Shown here piece after piece: positions 5,798-13,859 of a stretch of 18,035 nt of DNA (positions within the stretch are counted from its first letter, which is position 1; the number at the start of each line of letters is the position of its first letter). The position numbers and the translations under genes were made by a program. Source of the DNA: an uncultured Candidatus Melainabacteria bacterium. Lineage in GTDB: Bacteria > Cyanobacteriota > Vampirovibrionia > Gastranaerophilales > Gastranaerophilaceae. Below the pieces are notes generated by a model. That model saw only the letters and a list, made by a program, of their open reading frames with translations, was not told the DNA's origin and did no database searches. The stretch is from assembly GCA_937898445.1 (NCBI GenBank), contig CALEJY010000097.1, forward strand, positions 1 to 18,035. The letters run 5' to 3'.

Positions 5798-6238
5798 TTA
5801 CGGTTTTTTATGGAAAAGTCCTGTGAACTTATTCCAACCGGTTTTGAAAAATCCACCTACTGATTTGGATTTATTCACAACGAAATTTTTGGCATTTTTG
5901 AAATTGATTTTTCCAAACTGCTTTTTAATGAAAGGAACAAGTTTTGCTCGGAATTTGTATCCGCCAATAGCTAAACCACCTACTGCAATTGCTGCAAAGG
6001 CAAGCTTTTTCCACGTTGGAAGTTTTGGTGATTTGTCTTTATCTGTTTGTGGTTTAAATTCATCAATATTGGGTTGTTGAAGATTTGTCATTGTTGGTGG
6101 TTGACCGTTAAATGGATTTGGATGAGCTGGATTGCCGACATATCTGAGAGGCTGCCCCATTATGTATGATGCGGCATCAAAATCAATAACGCCGTTTTGC
6201 GCTAACATATCCAAATTTCCTGCCCAATTACAAGACAT
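5798..6238 (-). CDS. Hypothetical single-pass membrane protein with MSCNWAGNLDML N-terminal domain
   Basis: This 146-residue protein has an AAGGG ribosome-binding site about 6 nt before the ATG. Residues 1-42 form a compact N-terminal module (MSCNWAGNLDMLAQNG, then DFDAASYIMGQPLRYVGNP), which I recall, without being able to check it, as recurring at the start of otherwise different proteins in this lineage. A Pro/Asn-rich linker (42-75) is followed by one membrane helix (LAFAAIAVGGLAIGGY, about 80-97). The C-terminal half is strongly basic (FIKKQFGKINFKNAKNF, ending FHKKP). The basic half is probably cytoplasmic or binds an anionic partner. Function unknown. Its upstream neighbour on the other strand is the glycosyltransferase-like gene. 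Confidence 0.7.
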   Translation of the reverse strand: MSCNWAGNLDMLAQNGVIDFDAASYIMGQPLRYVGNPAHPNPFNGQPPTMTNLQQPNIDEFKPQTDKDKSPKLPTWKKLAFAAIAVGGLAIGGYKFRAKLVPFIKKQFGKINFKNAKNFVVNKSKSVGGFFKTGWNKFTGLFHKKP

Positions 6239-6331
6239 AATATAACCCTTTTCGTTTTCTACCTTATCTATTAAAAGGTATTTTTTCGAGAAAAATTGCT
6301 TTTTGGGTGTTTATTTGTTAAATTTTGTAAT

Positions 6332-7966
6332 ATGAAAGATTTTTTTATTAAGAATAAATTCCTTGTAATTTTATGGATATTATGTGTAGTTGGACTTTTA
6401 ACTTTTGTTGGTCATTATTCAGGGTTATTGATAGATTTTGGTAGAGAAGTTTATTATCCTGAACAAATTTTGAACGGAAAAGTTTTATATAAAGACTTAT
6501 TCAATATTTATGGACCTTTAGCATATCAATTTAATGCGATTTTGTATAAACTATTTGGCGCAAAACTTTCGACTTTGTATGGAGTTGGTTGTTGTTGTTC
6601 AATCGCAATTGTTAGCGGAATTTATCTGGTTGCGCAAAAGTTTTTATCTAAATTTTTAAGTTTTTGCGTTGGATTTTTTACAATTGCGGTCGGAATTACT
6701 GCAACTTGTATTTTTAATTTTCATTTTCCATATTCGTGGGCGGTTGTTTATGGCTTAATTTCGTTTTTGTTTTCGTTATATTTTTTGTTGAAATATTGCG
6801 ATGATAAAAATACTAAAAACCTTTGCATAAGCTCAATTTTGGCAGGTATTGCAATAACTTGTAAATATGATTTTTTGTTATATGCGTTAGTTGTTTTGGC
6901 AATCTCAATAAAAGAAAAAAACTGGAAAGCTTTGATTGGATTTGCGATTGCGCCTGTTTTAAGTTTTGGTGCTTTGTTTATACAAGGATTGAGGATGGAA
7001 AGCCTTGTAAATTCTTTATTAACAACATCTGTTATGGCGAAAACCAAGACTTTGACTTATTTTTATCAAAACAGTGGAATTTATTACAATCCAAAAGCTA
7101 TTTTGACTGATTTAGTATTTTTCGTAAAATTTGCAATCCCTTTTGGCGCAATACTTTTCGGCTCATATTTGTTTAATAAAAAGAAAATATTATCTGTATT
7201 TTTGTCAATAATCGGTTGGATTTTATTTGTAATGATGTTTGATTCAAGAGCAGTTTTCGGATTTTTGCCGATATTGTTATTTGGATTGTTGATTTTTGAA
7301 TTAATCAGGTTGAAAAAAAATATCGATATCAAATTGCTAATACTTGTCCTTTCTGCAATTGCGGTTTGTGTAAAAGTCTTTTGGGTAATGATTTTGGGCG
7401 GATATGCGAATTATTATGTTTCAGTTGCGCTGATTGCGTTGTTTGCGCTGGTTTTCATTCATATTCCGAAAACATTAGAAAAGGCAGTTGGAATTTATTT
7501 ATTAGTCGTAAGTTTGTTTATAATTATCAATAATTTCAGGCTTTTGCAGACTGAAACATATAAAATTTCTACTCCACACGGAACTATTTATACAAACAGA
7601 TACTATGGTGATAGTTCAAGTAAGTTGATTGATTTTGTCAACAAAAATACTGAAAAAACTGATAAAATAGTTATTTTTCCCGAAGGTATGACGATAAATT
7701 TCTTGACAGAAAGAAATTCTGATGATTATTACAATTCATTATTGCCATTGTATGTTGAAACTTTTGGGGAAGATAAATTAATTGAACATTATAAAAAGAA
7801 CAGCCCGAAATACATAATTTTGAATAACCTTGATATGCGTGATTATTACTATAATTATATTTGTCAGGATTATGCGTTGGAATTTTGCGGATTTATAAAA
7901 GAGAATTACGAATTGGAAACTGTTTTAGGAAATAATTTTAGATATCTGGTGTTCAAAAGAAAATAA
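6332..7966 (+). CDS. GT-C-type membrane glycosyltransferase-like protein (PMT/ArnT-like)
   Basis: This is an integral membrane protein of 544 residues from the ATG at 6332; a TTG at 6296 would add 12 residues and I consider it less likely. The first helix (10-27) is followed by a periplasmic loop, DFGREVYYPEQILNGKVLYKDLFNIYGPLAY (35-65). Its acidic residues D35 and E39 sit where GT-C enzymes of the PMT/ArnT group carry their catalytic acidic residues. GKVLYKDLFNIYGPL matches the 'G..pYkDff...GPl' pattern of that group. About ten further membrane helices run to about residue 410, then a soluble C-terminal domain. Such enzymes move sugars from polyprenyl-phosphate carriers to glycans, lipids or proteins outside the inner membrane. 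The substrate is unknown. metG follows 35 bp later. Confidence 0.65.
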   Translation: MKDFFIKNKFLVILWILCVVGLLTFVGHYSGLLIDFGREVYYPEQILNGKVLYKDLFNIYGPLAYQFNAILYKLFGAKLSTLYGVGCCCSIAIVSGIYLVAQKFLSKFLSFCVGFFTIAVGITATCIFNFHFPYSWAVVYGLISFLFSLYFLLKYCDDKNTKNLCISSILAGIAITCKYDFLLYALVVLAISIKEKNWKALIGFAIAPVLSFGALFIQGLRMESLVNSLLTTSVMAKTKTLTYFYQNSGIYYNPKAILTDLVFFVKFAIPFGAILFGSYLFNKKKILSVFLSIIGWILFVMMFDSRAVFGFLPILLFGLLIFELIRLKKNIDIKLLILVLSAIAVCVKVFWVMILGGYANYYVSVALIALFALVFIHIPKTLEKAVGIYLLVVSLFIIINNFRLLQTETYKISTPHGTIYTNRYYGDSSSKLIDFVNKNTEKTDKIVIFPEGMTINFLTERNSDDYYNSLLPLYVETFGEDKLIEHYKKNSPKYIILNNLDMRDYYYNYICQDYALEFCGFIKENYELETVLGNNFRYLVFKRK

Positions 7967-8001
7967 TTTTTATGCTAAAATAAAGAAAAAACGGAGAAAA
8001 T

Positions 8002-9564
8002 ATGGAAAAGTATTATTTAACAACAGCAATTGATTATGTAAACGGTGCGCCACACATCGGACACGCTTACGAAAAAATATTATCAGATATTATTACAAGA
8101 CATTATACACAACGTTGTGATGACGTTTATATGCTTACAGGAACTGATGAACACGGTATTAAAATCCAAAAAACCGCTGCATCTAAAGGAATTACGCCAA
8201 AAGAACTTTGTGATGAAAATTCTCAAAAATTTAAAGATGCTTGGAAAGCTTTGGATATAAATTATTCTCAATTCATCAGAACTACTGATGAAGAACACGA
8301 AAAAGTTGTTCAACATATTTTTGAAAAACTTTTGGAAAAAGGTGATATTTACAAAAATTCTTATGAAGGTCTTTACTGTACAGGGTGTGAATGTTTCTTA
8401 AACCCGAAAGACTTGACAGAAGACGGACTTTGTCCTGATCACATGAAAAAACCGGAAGTTGTAAAAGAAGAAAATTATTTCTTTAAATTAACAAAATACA
8501 AAGATGCAATTATTAAACATATCAAAGACCATCCTGATTTTATTTTGCCGGAATTTAGAGCAAATGAAGTTTTAAATCAGTTGGAAGACATACAAGACAT
8601 TTCAGTATCTCGTGCAAAATCAAATGTACAATGGGGTATTGATGTTTTGTCAGATCCTGAACAATCTATTTATGTATGGATTGATGCGCTTTCAAACTAT
8701 ATTACTGCATTAGGTTATGATACAGAAAACGCATCAGAAAAATTCAAAAAATATTGGCCATGCGATGTTCACGTTATCGGAAAAGATATTTTGAAATTCC
8801 ATAGTATTTATTGGCCGGCATTTTTAATGGCACTTGATTTGCCGTTACCAAAACATATTTTTGCTCACGGTTGGATTACAATTGACGAATCTAAGATGTC
8901 AAAATCTTTAGGTAACGTAATTTCTCCAACATCTGTTTTGGAAACATTTAATCTTGAATATCCTGATGCGTTCAGATATTATATGGCATCATCAGCACCT
9001 TGCGGTCGTGACGGAAACTATTCTGACAACGATTTTAAAGAAAAGGTTAACGCACACCTTGCAAATAGTATGGGTAATCTTTTGAACAGAACTCTATCAA
9101 TGTTAGTAAAATATTTTGATGGAGAGGTTAAACCGGAATTTAAGGCTGAAAATCCGTTAGCTAAAAAGGCTTTAGGAACAATTCAAATCGTAAAAAATCA
9201 TTTTGATAACTTTGAGATTTCAGAAGCTGTTCTTGCAATAAATTCATTAGTTGATATGACTAACAAATATGTTCAAGACAATGCACCTTGGACACTTGCA
9301 AAAGAAGAAAAAATGACAGAATGCGGACAAGTTTTGGTTAACGTACTTGATATTATGTGTATAATTTCAGCGTTAATTTATCCATATTGTCCGAATATCG
9401 CTGCTAATATGGCAAAACAATTGTCATTTGATTTGAAAACTAAATTGGATGATTTGACTGCAGACAATATCAAATGCGGAAAACTTATCGAAAAAGAAGA
9501 TATCAAACCGGTATTTTTAAGAGTTGATTCTGAATTGGCAGATAAATCAGCGAAAAAACAATAG
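8002..9564 (+). CDS. metG: Methionyl-tRNA synthetase
   Basis: This 520-residue class I aminoacyl-tRNA synthetase charges tRNA-Met with methionine in the cytoplasm. The Rossmann core starts at once with the HIGH motif (18-21). TGTDEHG (46-52) follows. The metal-binding insert has YCTGCEC (C126, C129, C131) and CPDH (C144, H147). VWIDALSNY and HVIGKDILKFHSIYWPA belong to the methionine pocket region. The KMSKS motif is at 298-302. An anticodon-binding helical domain follows (about 350-500). It ends near residue 520, so it lacks the C-terminal tRNA-binding (Trbp111-like) domain of the longer E. coli enzyme, as in several other bacteria. A GGAG site lies 7 nt before the ATG. A TAAAAT at 7976-7981 could be its own -10 box. 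Confidence 0.95.
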   Translation: MEKYYLTTAIDYVNGAPHIGHAYEKILSDIITRHYTQRCDDVYMLTGTDEHGIKIQKTAASKGITPKELCDENSQKFKDAWKALDINYSQFIRTTDEEHEKVVQHIFEKLLEKGDIYKNSYEGLYCTGCECFLNPKDLTEDGLCPDHMKKPEVVKEENYFFKLTKYKDAIIKHIKDHPDFILPEFRANEVLNQLEDIQDISVSRAKSNVQWGIDVLSDPEQSIYVWIDALSNYITALGYDTENASEKFKKYWPCDVHVIGKDILKFHSIYWPAFLMALDLPLPKHIFAHGWITIDESKMSKSLGNVISPTSVLETFNLEYPDAFRYYMASSAPCGRDGNYSDNDFKEKVNAHLANSMGNLLNRTLSMLVKYFDGEVKPEFKAENPLAKKALGTIQIVKNHFDNFEISEAVLAINSLVDMTNKYVQDNAPWTLAKEEKMTECGQVLVNVLDIMCIISALIYPYCPNIAANMAKQLSFDLKTKLDDLTADNIKCGKLIEKEDIKPVFLRVDSELADKSAKKQ

Positions 9565-9570
9565 TTTTAA

Positions 9571-9743
9571 GTGAGAAGTGAGTGGTGAATAGTGAGTAGA
9601 CCGTATCGTTAATGTTATTACCCTCTCTCTTTGTGAGACAAAGGGAACCGCAGAGCTGTGCGATGCGTGTGACCCTGTCTGCCTTGCGCTGAGGGAGCAG
9701 TTGTTCGTGAGCATGAGCGAACGTTACAAATGCGGGAGAGGGT
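9571..9743 (+). repeat. Composite interspersed repeat, second copy in opposite orientation
   Basis: This starts right after metG in the gene-free stretch 9565-10113. A 37-bp GTGAA-rich unit ending AGACCGTATC (9571-9607) is followed by an element bounded by ACCCTCTC and GAGAGGGT (9618-9743). The block 9618-9679 is nearly identical to the reverse complement of 2731-2793. It contains a small CTTTGT-GAG-ACAAAG hairpin (9628-9642). Its base composition (about half G+C) differs sharply from the AT-rich genes on either side. Confidence 0.75.
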
Positions 9744-9805
9744 TTAAAAGTTATTGATTTGGATAGACGACTGATTTTTATGGAAAAATATTTTTCCTTT
9801 ACGGG

Positions 9806-9884
9806 TTAGCACCCATCCCAACCTTCCCTCTCAAGGGAAGGAGCAATTTCCCTCCCTAATGAGGGAGGGGTAGGTGGGTGCTGA
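9806..9884. repeat. Inverted pair of AGCACCCACCT hairpin repeats
   Basis: Two head-to-head copies: TTAGCACCCATCC (9806-9818) with hairpin CCTTCCCT/AGGGAAGG, then CCCTCCCT/GAGGGAGG and GGTGGGTGCTGA ending at 9884. The whole unit is therefore a large imperfect inverted repeat. Single copies of the same family lie at 5664-5699 and 14671-14710. Confidence 0.65.
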
Positions 9885-9952
9885 TTTTTAACTATTTTTT
9901 ACTAAGAATAAAAATTTAACTTATCTCAATTATTAAGAAATGTAAAAACAAA

Positions 9953-9981
9953 TTTAAAATAGGCTCAAACCCAGTTATAAT
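9953..9981 (+). promoter_or_regulatory. Candidate promoter immediately before the pentamer tract
   Basis: TATAAT (9976-9981) follows TTTAAA (9953-9958, 4 of 6 to consensus) with a 17-bp spacer. Transcription would start near 9988, exactly where the GGTAT tract begins, so the tract would form the first part of the mRNA for the gene at 10114. Confidence 0.45.
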
Positions 9982-9986
9982 GCCCT

Positions 9987-10043
9987 GTATGGTATGGTAT
10001 GGTATGGTATGGTATGGTATGGTATGGTATGGCGGGGGGGGGG
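9987..10043 (+). repeat. Pentamer microsatellite (GGTAT, about 9 copies) plus run of ten G
   Basis: GTAT followed by eight perfect GGTAT units and GG (9987-10032), one C, then ten consecutive G (10034-10043). It sits 70 bp before the start codon of the gene at 10114. Copy number and the G run are both expected to slip during replication, as in phase-variable promoters and leaders. The regular GG pairs with 3-nt spacers could also fold as a two-layer G-quadruplex. Confidence 0.9.
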
Positions 10044-10113
10044 CAATTTTTGTAAACATAAATACTTCTTATATACGTAAGTTATAAACACGTAAGATAT
10101 GAAAGGAGAATTT

Positions 10114-10683
10114 ATGTCATTTAGTATTAGCGGATTTCCGACACCACAGGATAACAACACAACATACAGACAAGCCAGGCAACAAAAATTACAGGGCTTT
10201 TTTACAGGTGGAAAACCTATTAAAACTCCTGAAACTAGGAGCATTCACGATAATAATAATGGGTTAACAAGAGTTGCCGGTGGTGTTACCAAGCATAATA
10301 ACGAATTCGGAATTTTTAAGGATGCACAAGGTAACTCCATAGCTCGTATTGACTATAATAACAATGATGCTCCAAATATTTTTGATGAGGAAGAAGTCAG
10401 ATCTAAAGACGGAAAATTAAAATCAAGAACAAGCAGAAGTTATACAGATGACGGAACGTCACTATATCAAAAATATGAGTACGACGAAAACGAAAATCTG
10501 AAAAATGTTACAGAAACAACTTGTGATGCTTCGGGTCATGTCATTGAAACGACAAACAAACCTTTAAAAGATGTTCCAGAACTGGAAGGACACGTAAGTA
10601 TCGGTGTAGGCGGTGAAGCCGGCGACAAAGAATTACAAGCAAAAATGGCTGAACATGGATTTACTTCAGTCGGACAAAATTAA
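10114..10683 (+). CDS. Hypothetical protein, 189 residues, behind a slippery repeat
   Basis: I chose the ATG at 10114 because AAAGGAG lies 5 nt before it; the in-frame ATG at 10099 lies upstream of that site. The protein is soluble, polar and Asn-rich. MSFSISGFPTPQDNNT opens it, followed by a basic stretch (YRQARQQKLQGFFTGG). The middle region (about 55-150) is beta-like, with FGIFKDAQGNSIARIDY and RSYTDDGTSLYQKYEYDENENLKNVTETT. It looks like short YD-type strand pairs (Tyr-Asp-Glu-Asn turns), but I would not call it an RHS/YD protein. The C-terminus is GVGGEAGDKELQAKMAEHGFTSVGQN. It has no signal peptide or membrane helix. Function unknown. The GGTAT/G10 tract upstream suggests variable expression. 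A strong terminator follows 6 nt after the stop. Confidence 0.7.
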   Translation: MSFSISGFPTPQDNNTTYRQARQQKLQGFFTGGKPIKTPETRSIHDNNNGLTRVAGGVTKHNNEFGIFKDAQGNSIARIDYNNNDAPNIFDEEEVRSKDGKLKSRTSRSYTDDGTSLYQKYEYDENENLKNVTETTCDASGHVIETTNKPLKDVPELEGHVSIGVGGEAGDKELQAKMAEHGFTSVGQN

Positions 10684-10688
10684 AACTA

Positions 10689-10723
10689 AAATGGCGACGG
10701 GTCGAAGACCCGCCGCCATTTTT
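10689..10723 (+). terminator. Rho-independent terminator of the gene at 10114
   Basis: AAATGGCG (10689-10696) pairs with CGCCATTT (10714-10721). An inner CGGGTC/GACCCG stem has a GAA loop, and the structure is followed by T residues. It is GC-rich relative to the genes nearby. A further short palindrome, GGGGTACCTACCCC, follows at 10730-10743. Confidence 0.8.
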
Positions 10724-10762
10724 CACATAGGGGTACCTACCCCGACGACGAAAACATTAATA

Positions 10763-10797
10763 AAAAAAGACCGAATTTGGATTTTTCGGTCTTTTTT
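10763..10797. terminator. Bidirectional terminator between the 10114 gene and rpoD
   Basis: A perfect 13-bp stem, AAAAAAGACCGAA (10763-10775) with TTCGGTCTTTTTT (10785-10797), has a 9-nt loop. It has T runs in both directions, so it can stop the convergent rpoD transcript (stop codon 20 bp away) as well as plus-strand transcription. Confidence 0.85.
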
Positions 10798-10816
10798 ATT
10801 TTATAATTTCTTTCAA

Positions 10817-11908
10817 CTAAGCTTCAACGTATTCTCTCAAACGTTTACTTCTGTTTGGATGACGAAGTTTTCTCAAAGCTTTTGCTTCAATTTGTCTGAT
10901 ACGTTCTCTTGTTACTCCGAACAATTGACCAACTTCTTCCAAAGTTCTTTGACGACCGTCATCCATACCGAAACGCAATCTCAATACATCACGTTCTCTT
11001 GGTGACAATGTACACAAAACTTCTGCCAAATCTTCTCTCAAAAGTTCTGATGCAACTGTTTTGATTGGAGCGTCAGCTTCTTTATCTTCAATAAAGTCAC
11101 CCAATCTTGAATCTTCTTCTTTTCCGATTGGTGTTTCAAGCGATAAAGGTTCTTGAGCAATCTTAATGATTTCACGAAGTTTTGGAATAGAAACATTCAT
11201 TTCAATTGCCAACTCATCTTCAGTCGGTTTTCTTGAAAGTTCTTGGGCCAAACGTCTTGTAACTTTTTTCAATTTGTTAATAGTTTCAACCATGTGAACA
11301 GGGATACGAATTGTTCTAGCCTGATCAGCGATAGCTCTTGTGATAGCTTGTCTAATCCACCATGTTGCATAAGTTGAGAATTTGAAACCTCTTTCGTGGT
11401 CAAATTTTTCTGCTGCACGGATTAAACCTAAGTTACCTTCTTGAATAAGGTCTAAGAATAACATTCCACGACCTACATATTTTTTAGCGATAGAAACAAC
11501 TAAACGCAAGTTGGCTTGAACAAGTTTTCTTTTTGCGATAGCTCCAGGAGTTCCGCCTTCAAGAATTTTTCTTGCAAGTTCAATTTCTTCGTTAGCTGAT
11601 AATAATTTAATTCTTCCGATTTCTCTCAAATAAAGTCTAACAGGGTCGTCAACTGCAACACCTTTTGGAACTTCCATTTCCTGAGCTTCTTCATGACTGT
11701 GCATCATGTAAATATCTTCAAGACCAGCTTTGTTTTCCATTTTTTCAGTAACGATATCCTCGATATTGTCGGTACTGATGTCCATATTCATATAATTAAC
11801 GCCGTCATGTTCGGCTGATAGGGCATTTTCATCATCAATTTCATGTAAATCCATGTTATCTTCATCCATGATACTTACGATAGAGGAGCTTTGTCTTTTT
11901 TTACTCAT
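10817..11908 (-). CDS. rpoD: Primary sigma factor RpoD/SigA
   Basis: This 363-residue group 1 sigma factor directs RNA polymerase to housekeeping promoters. Residues 1-80 are acidic and of low complexity, a reduced region 1.1. Region 1.2 starts at DDPVRLYLREIG (87-98). Region 2 is complete: NLRLVVSIAKKY, DLIQEGNLGLIRA, and then FKFSTYATWWIRQAITRAI (176-194), which recognises and melts the -10 element. Region 3 follows. Region 4 has LSPRERDVLRLRFGM and the helix-turn-helix TLEEVGQLFGVTRERIRQIEAKALRKLRHP (322-351) for the -35. There is no long non-conserved insert, unlike proteobacterial RpoD. The start overlaps the dnaG stop by 8 bp (ATGAGTAA), with GGAG 7 nt upstream inside dnaG, so translation is probably coupled. 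Confidence 0.96.
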   Translation of the reverse strand: MSKKRQSSSIVSIMDEDNMDLHEIDDENALSAEHDGVNYMNMDISTDNIEDIVTEKMENKAGLEDIYMMHSHEEAQEMEVPKGVAVDDPVRLYLREIGRIKLLSANEEIELARKILEGGTPGAIAKRKLVQANLRLVVSIAKKYVGRGMLFLDLIQEGNLGLIRAAEKFDHERGFKFSTYATWWIRQAITRAIADQARTIRIPVHMVETINKLKKVTRRLAQELSRKPTEDELAIEMNVSIPKLREIIKIAQEPLSLETPIGKEEDSRLGDFIEDKEADAPIKTVASELLREDLAEVLCTLSPRERDVLRLRFGMDDGRQRTLEEVGQLFGVTRERIRQIEAKALRKLRHPNRSKRLREYVEA

Positions 11909-13787
11909 TCATTTTCTCCAATTTTAGTCTATTATTTATCTTATCTCTAAGCTGCATTTGAATTTTTAGGGCTTCTGTTTCATTATCATTTGCGCTTTTA
12001 TATAAATTTCTGATTTTTTCTTTTTCTTTTTCATTTTGACAGTCATTGATTTTATTAATATTTTCTCTGATTGCTGTCAAGAAATCTGTTTCATCCAGAT
12101 TTTGAAATGATTCTGAGATACTTATCAGGTCTGTGATAAGCTTTTGTACTTCCGGTTCGTTGACGTAAGTTGTGTATAGCTTATCAATCAATTCTTTCAC
12201 ATTATTTACGGTACATGTTAATTTGTCAATCGTAGATTTTACATTTATTAACGTTTCATCCGTAAATGGGGTATCGCCTATTATTCGGCTTATTTCATCT
12301 AACGTGAAATGGTTGTCGGTTACAAGAAAAACGCTCAATAAATTTTTTTGCGCTTTTTGCGAAATTGGTATATTTTTCTTAACAATCTTGGTAACGTCAC
12401 TGTTTTTAATGGTTTCCGTTCTTGATACGGTCTTTAACTCGCTCAACAAAGCCTTTTCATCCACACTAAGTGCGTCAGATACCATTTTTACGTACTCTGC
12501 CTGAATAATTTTATTCTGAATTTCCATCAAAAGTGGAATAATTTCTTTTACAACTTTTGTTTTTTCAATCGGAGTTTTTGGTTTTTCTTTCAAAATATTG
12601 TTCAATTGAAAATCAATCAAAAGCGGAGCGTGCTGCATGTATTCTTTGTAGCTTTCTGCGCCTACAGAACGAATAAATTCATCCGGATCTTTGCCTTCCG
12701 GTGGTGCGATAACTCTGATTTCGCAAGAATATTTGTCATTAGATGTTGAAATGTAGCTTTCGTCAAACTGTTTAATGTTTCCTAAGCCCGAAAACGCCTC
12801 TTTGATTAATGCTGCGTTTCTGTTCGTTGCTTTTTGACCTGCTGAATCCGTATCAAATGACAAATAAATTTTTCTTGACGGAGTATAACGTGACAAAAGT
12901 TTGATGTGGTCCGGAGTTAAGGCAGTTCCGCAAGAAGCTACGGCATTTTCTATTCCGTGAGCTTGTGCTGAAATTACGTCAAAATAACCTTCCATTAAAA
13001 CTACGCTATCTTCGTTTTTAATAGCTTCTTTTGCCGTGTAAAGTCCGTATAATATTTTACTTTTGTTGTAAACCAATGAATCTGATGAGTTCAAATACTT
13101 TGGCATTTGGTCTTTTTCAACTGCTCTTGCGCCGAATGCTACATATTCGCCAAACTCGTTTCTGATAGGAATAATTGCACGGTTGCGAAACCTGTCGATG
13201 TATTCACCTTCTCTTGTTTTGAGAATTAAGCCGGCTTTTTCCATAACTTCTTCTGAAAAATCGTGTCTGAATTTTTTATAAAACATTGCGTAAGCTTTTG
13301 GCGCAATGCCGAGAGTGTATTTTTCAATAATTTCTTTGGTAATTCCACGATTTTTCAAATAATTAAGAACATGTAGTGTTTCCGGTTCTTTATCCATCAA
13401 AAGTCGCAAATTATAGAACTCTGCAGCTTTTGCGCAAGCTCTAATCATTTCATCCTTAATTTCTTTTGATTCGGATTTTGATTTATGGAAAGTTTTTGGT
13501 AATTCAAGACCGAATTTTTCGGCATATTCACGAACAACCTCGATAAACTCTTTGTTTTGAGTTTTCATAATAAATGTAATCGCATCACCACCGGCTCCGC
13601 AACCAAAACATTTGTAAATTCCTAAAGCCGGATTTACTGAAAATGACGGGGTTTTTTCTTTGTGGAAAGGGCATAAACCCCAATAGTGACTACCATTTTT
13701 CTTTAAAATAACTTGTTGTGATACTACATCTACTATGTCAAGGCGGTCTTTTATCTGTGTAACTAGTTCTTCAAATGAGTTTGCCAT
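11901..13787 (-). CDS. dnaG: DNA primase
   Basis: This 628-residue primase makes the RNA primers for replication at the fork, together with the DnaB helicase. The N-terminal CHC2-type zinc finger has C39, H42, C60 and C63 (LCPFHKEKTPSFS to YKCFGCG). The catalytic core contains the basic RFRNRAIIPI strand (199-208). The TOPRIM metal site is E266 in LMEGYFD and D312/D314 in FDTDSAG. The C-terminal third (about 430-628) is divergent and Lys/Asn-rich, as expected for the helicase-binding domain. Length is normal. It is joined to rpoD, recalling the macromolecular-synthesis operon, but no rpsU lies upstream. There is no Shine-Dalgarno site. Instead, TTGATA-N16-TAAAAT ends 6 nt before the ATG, so the mRNA is probably leaderless. 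Confidence 0.95.
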   Translation of the reverse strand: MANSFEELVTQIKDRLDIVDVVSQQVILKKNGSHYWGLCPFHKEKTPSFSVNPALGIYKCFGCGAGGDAITFIMKTQNKEFIEVVREYAEKFGLELPKTFHKSKSESKEIKDEMIRACAKAAEFYNLRLLMDKEPETLHVLNYLKNRGITKEIIEKYTLGIAPKAYAMFYKKFRHDFSEEVMEKAGLILKTREGEYIDRFRNRAIIPIRNEFGEYVAFGARAVEKDQMPKYLNSSDSLVYNKSKILYGLYTAKEAIKNEDSVVLMEGYFDVISAQAHGIENAVASCGTALTPDHIKLLSRYTPSRKIYLSFDTDSAGQKATNRNAALIKEAFSGLGNIKQFDESYISTSNDKYSCEIRVIAPPEGKDPDEFIRSVGAESYKEYMQHAPLLIDFQLNNILKEKPKTPIEKTKVVKEIIPLLMEIQNKIIQAEYVKMVSDALSVDEKALLSELKTVSRTETIKNSDVTKIVKKNIPISQKAQKNLLSVFLVTDNHFTLDEISRIIGDTPFTDETLINVKSTIDKLTCTVNNVKELIDKLYTTYVNEPEVQKLITDLISISESFQNLDETDFLTAIRENINKINDCQNEKEKEKIRNLYKSANDNETEALKIQMQLRDKINNRLKLEKMNE

Positions 13788-13793
13788 AATAAT

Positions 13794-13821
13794 ATTTTAG
13801 CATTAATAAATTTTTTATCAA
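13794..13821 (-). promoter_or_regulatory. Leaderless-type promoter of dnaG-rpoD
   Basis: On the minus strand TTGATA (13821-13816), a 16-bp spacer and TAAAAT (13799-13794) match 10 of 12 consensus bases. Only ATTATT separates the -10 box from the dnaG ATG at 13787. Transcription would start at or within one or two bases of the start codon. Confidence 0.55.
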
Positions 13822-13847
13822 TTAAAGTATTTTGTTTTTTATTTGTG

Positions 13848-13853
13848 TATAAT
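13848..13853 (+). promoter_or_regulatory. -10 box 6 nt before the phosphoesterase ATG
   Basis: A perfect TATAAT is followed by TTTGTT and the ATG at 13860. There is no Shine-Dalgarno site. The -35 region is weak. It is arranged back to back with the dnaG promoter within 72 bp. Confidence 0.5.
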
Positions 13854-13859
13854 TTTGTT

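Noticed and set aside
6296..6331. Upstream TTG start for the glycosyltransferase-like protein
   Set aside because: It would add LFGCLFVKFCN before MKDFF without a ribosome-binding site, whereas the ATG at 6332 begins a normal N-terminus and has a weak -10 box 7 nt before it.
9618..9743. CRISPR array or tRNA-like element in the GC-rich spacer
   Set aside because: There are no regularly spaced direct repeats and no cloverleaf; the similarity is to a single inverted copy at 2664-2793.
9975..10244. 89-codon minus-strand frame with HTIPY repeats
   Set aside because: The repeat peptide is only the GGTAT microsatellite read backwards; the rest lies opposite the better-supported gene at 10114.
10613..11005. 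130-codon plus-strand frame
   Set aside because: It crosses two strong terminators and lies opposite sigma factor region 4.
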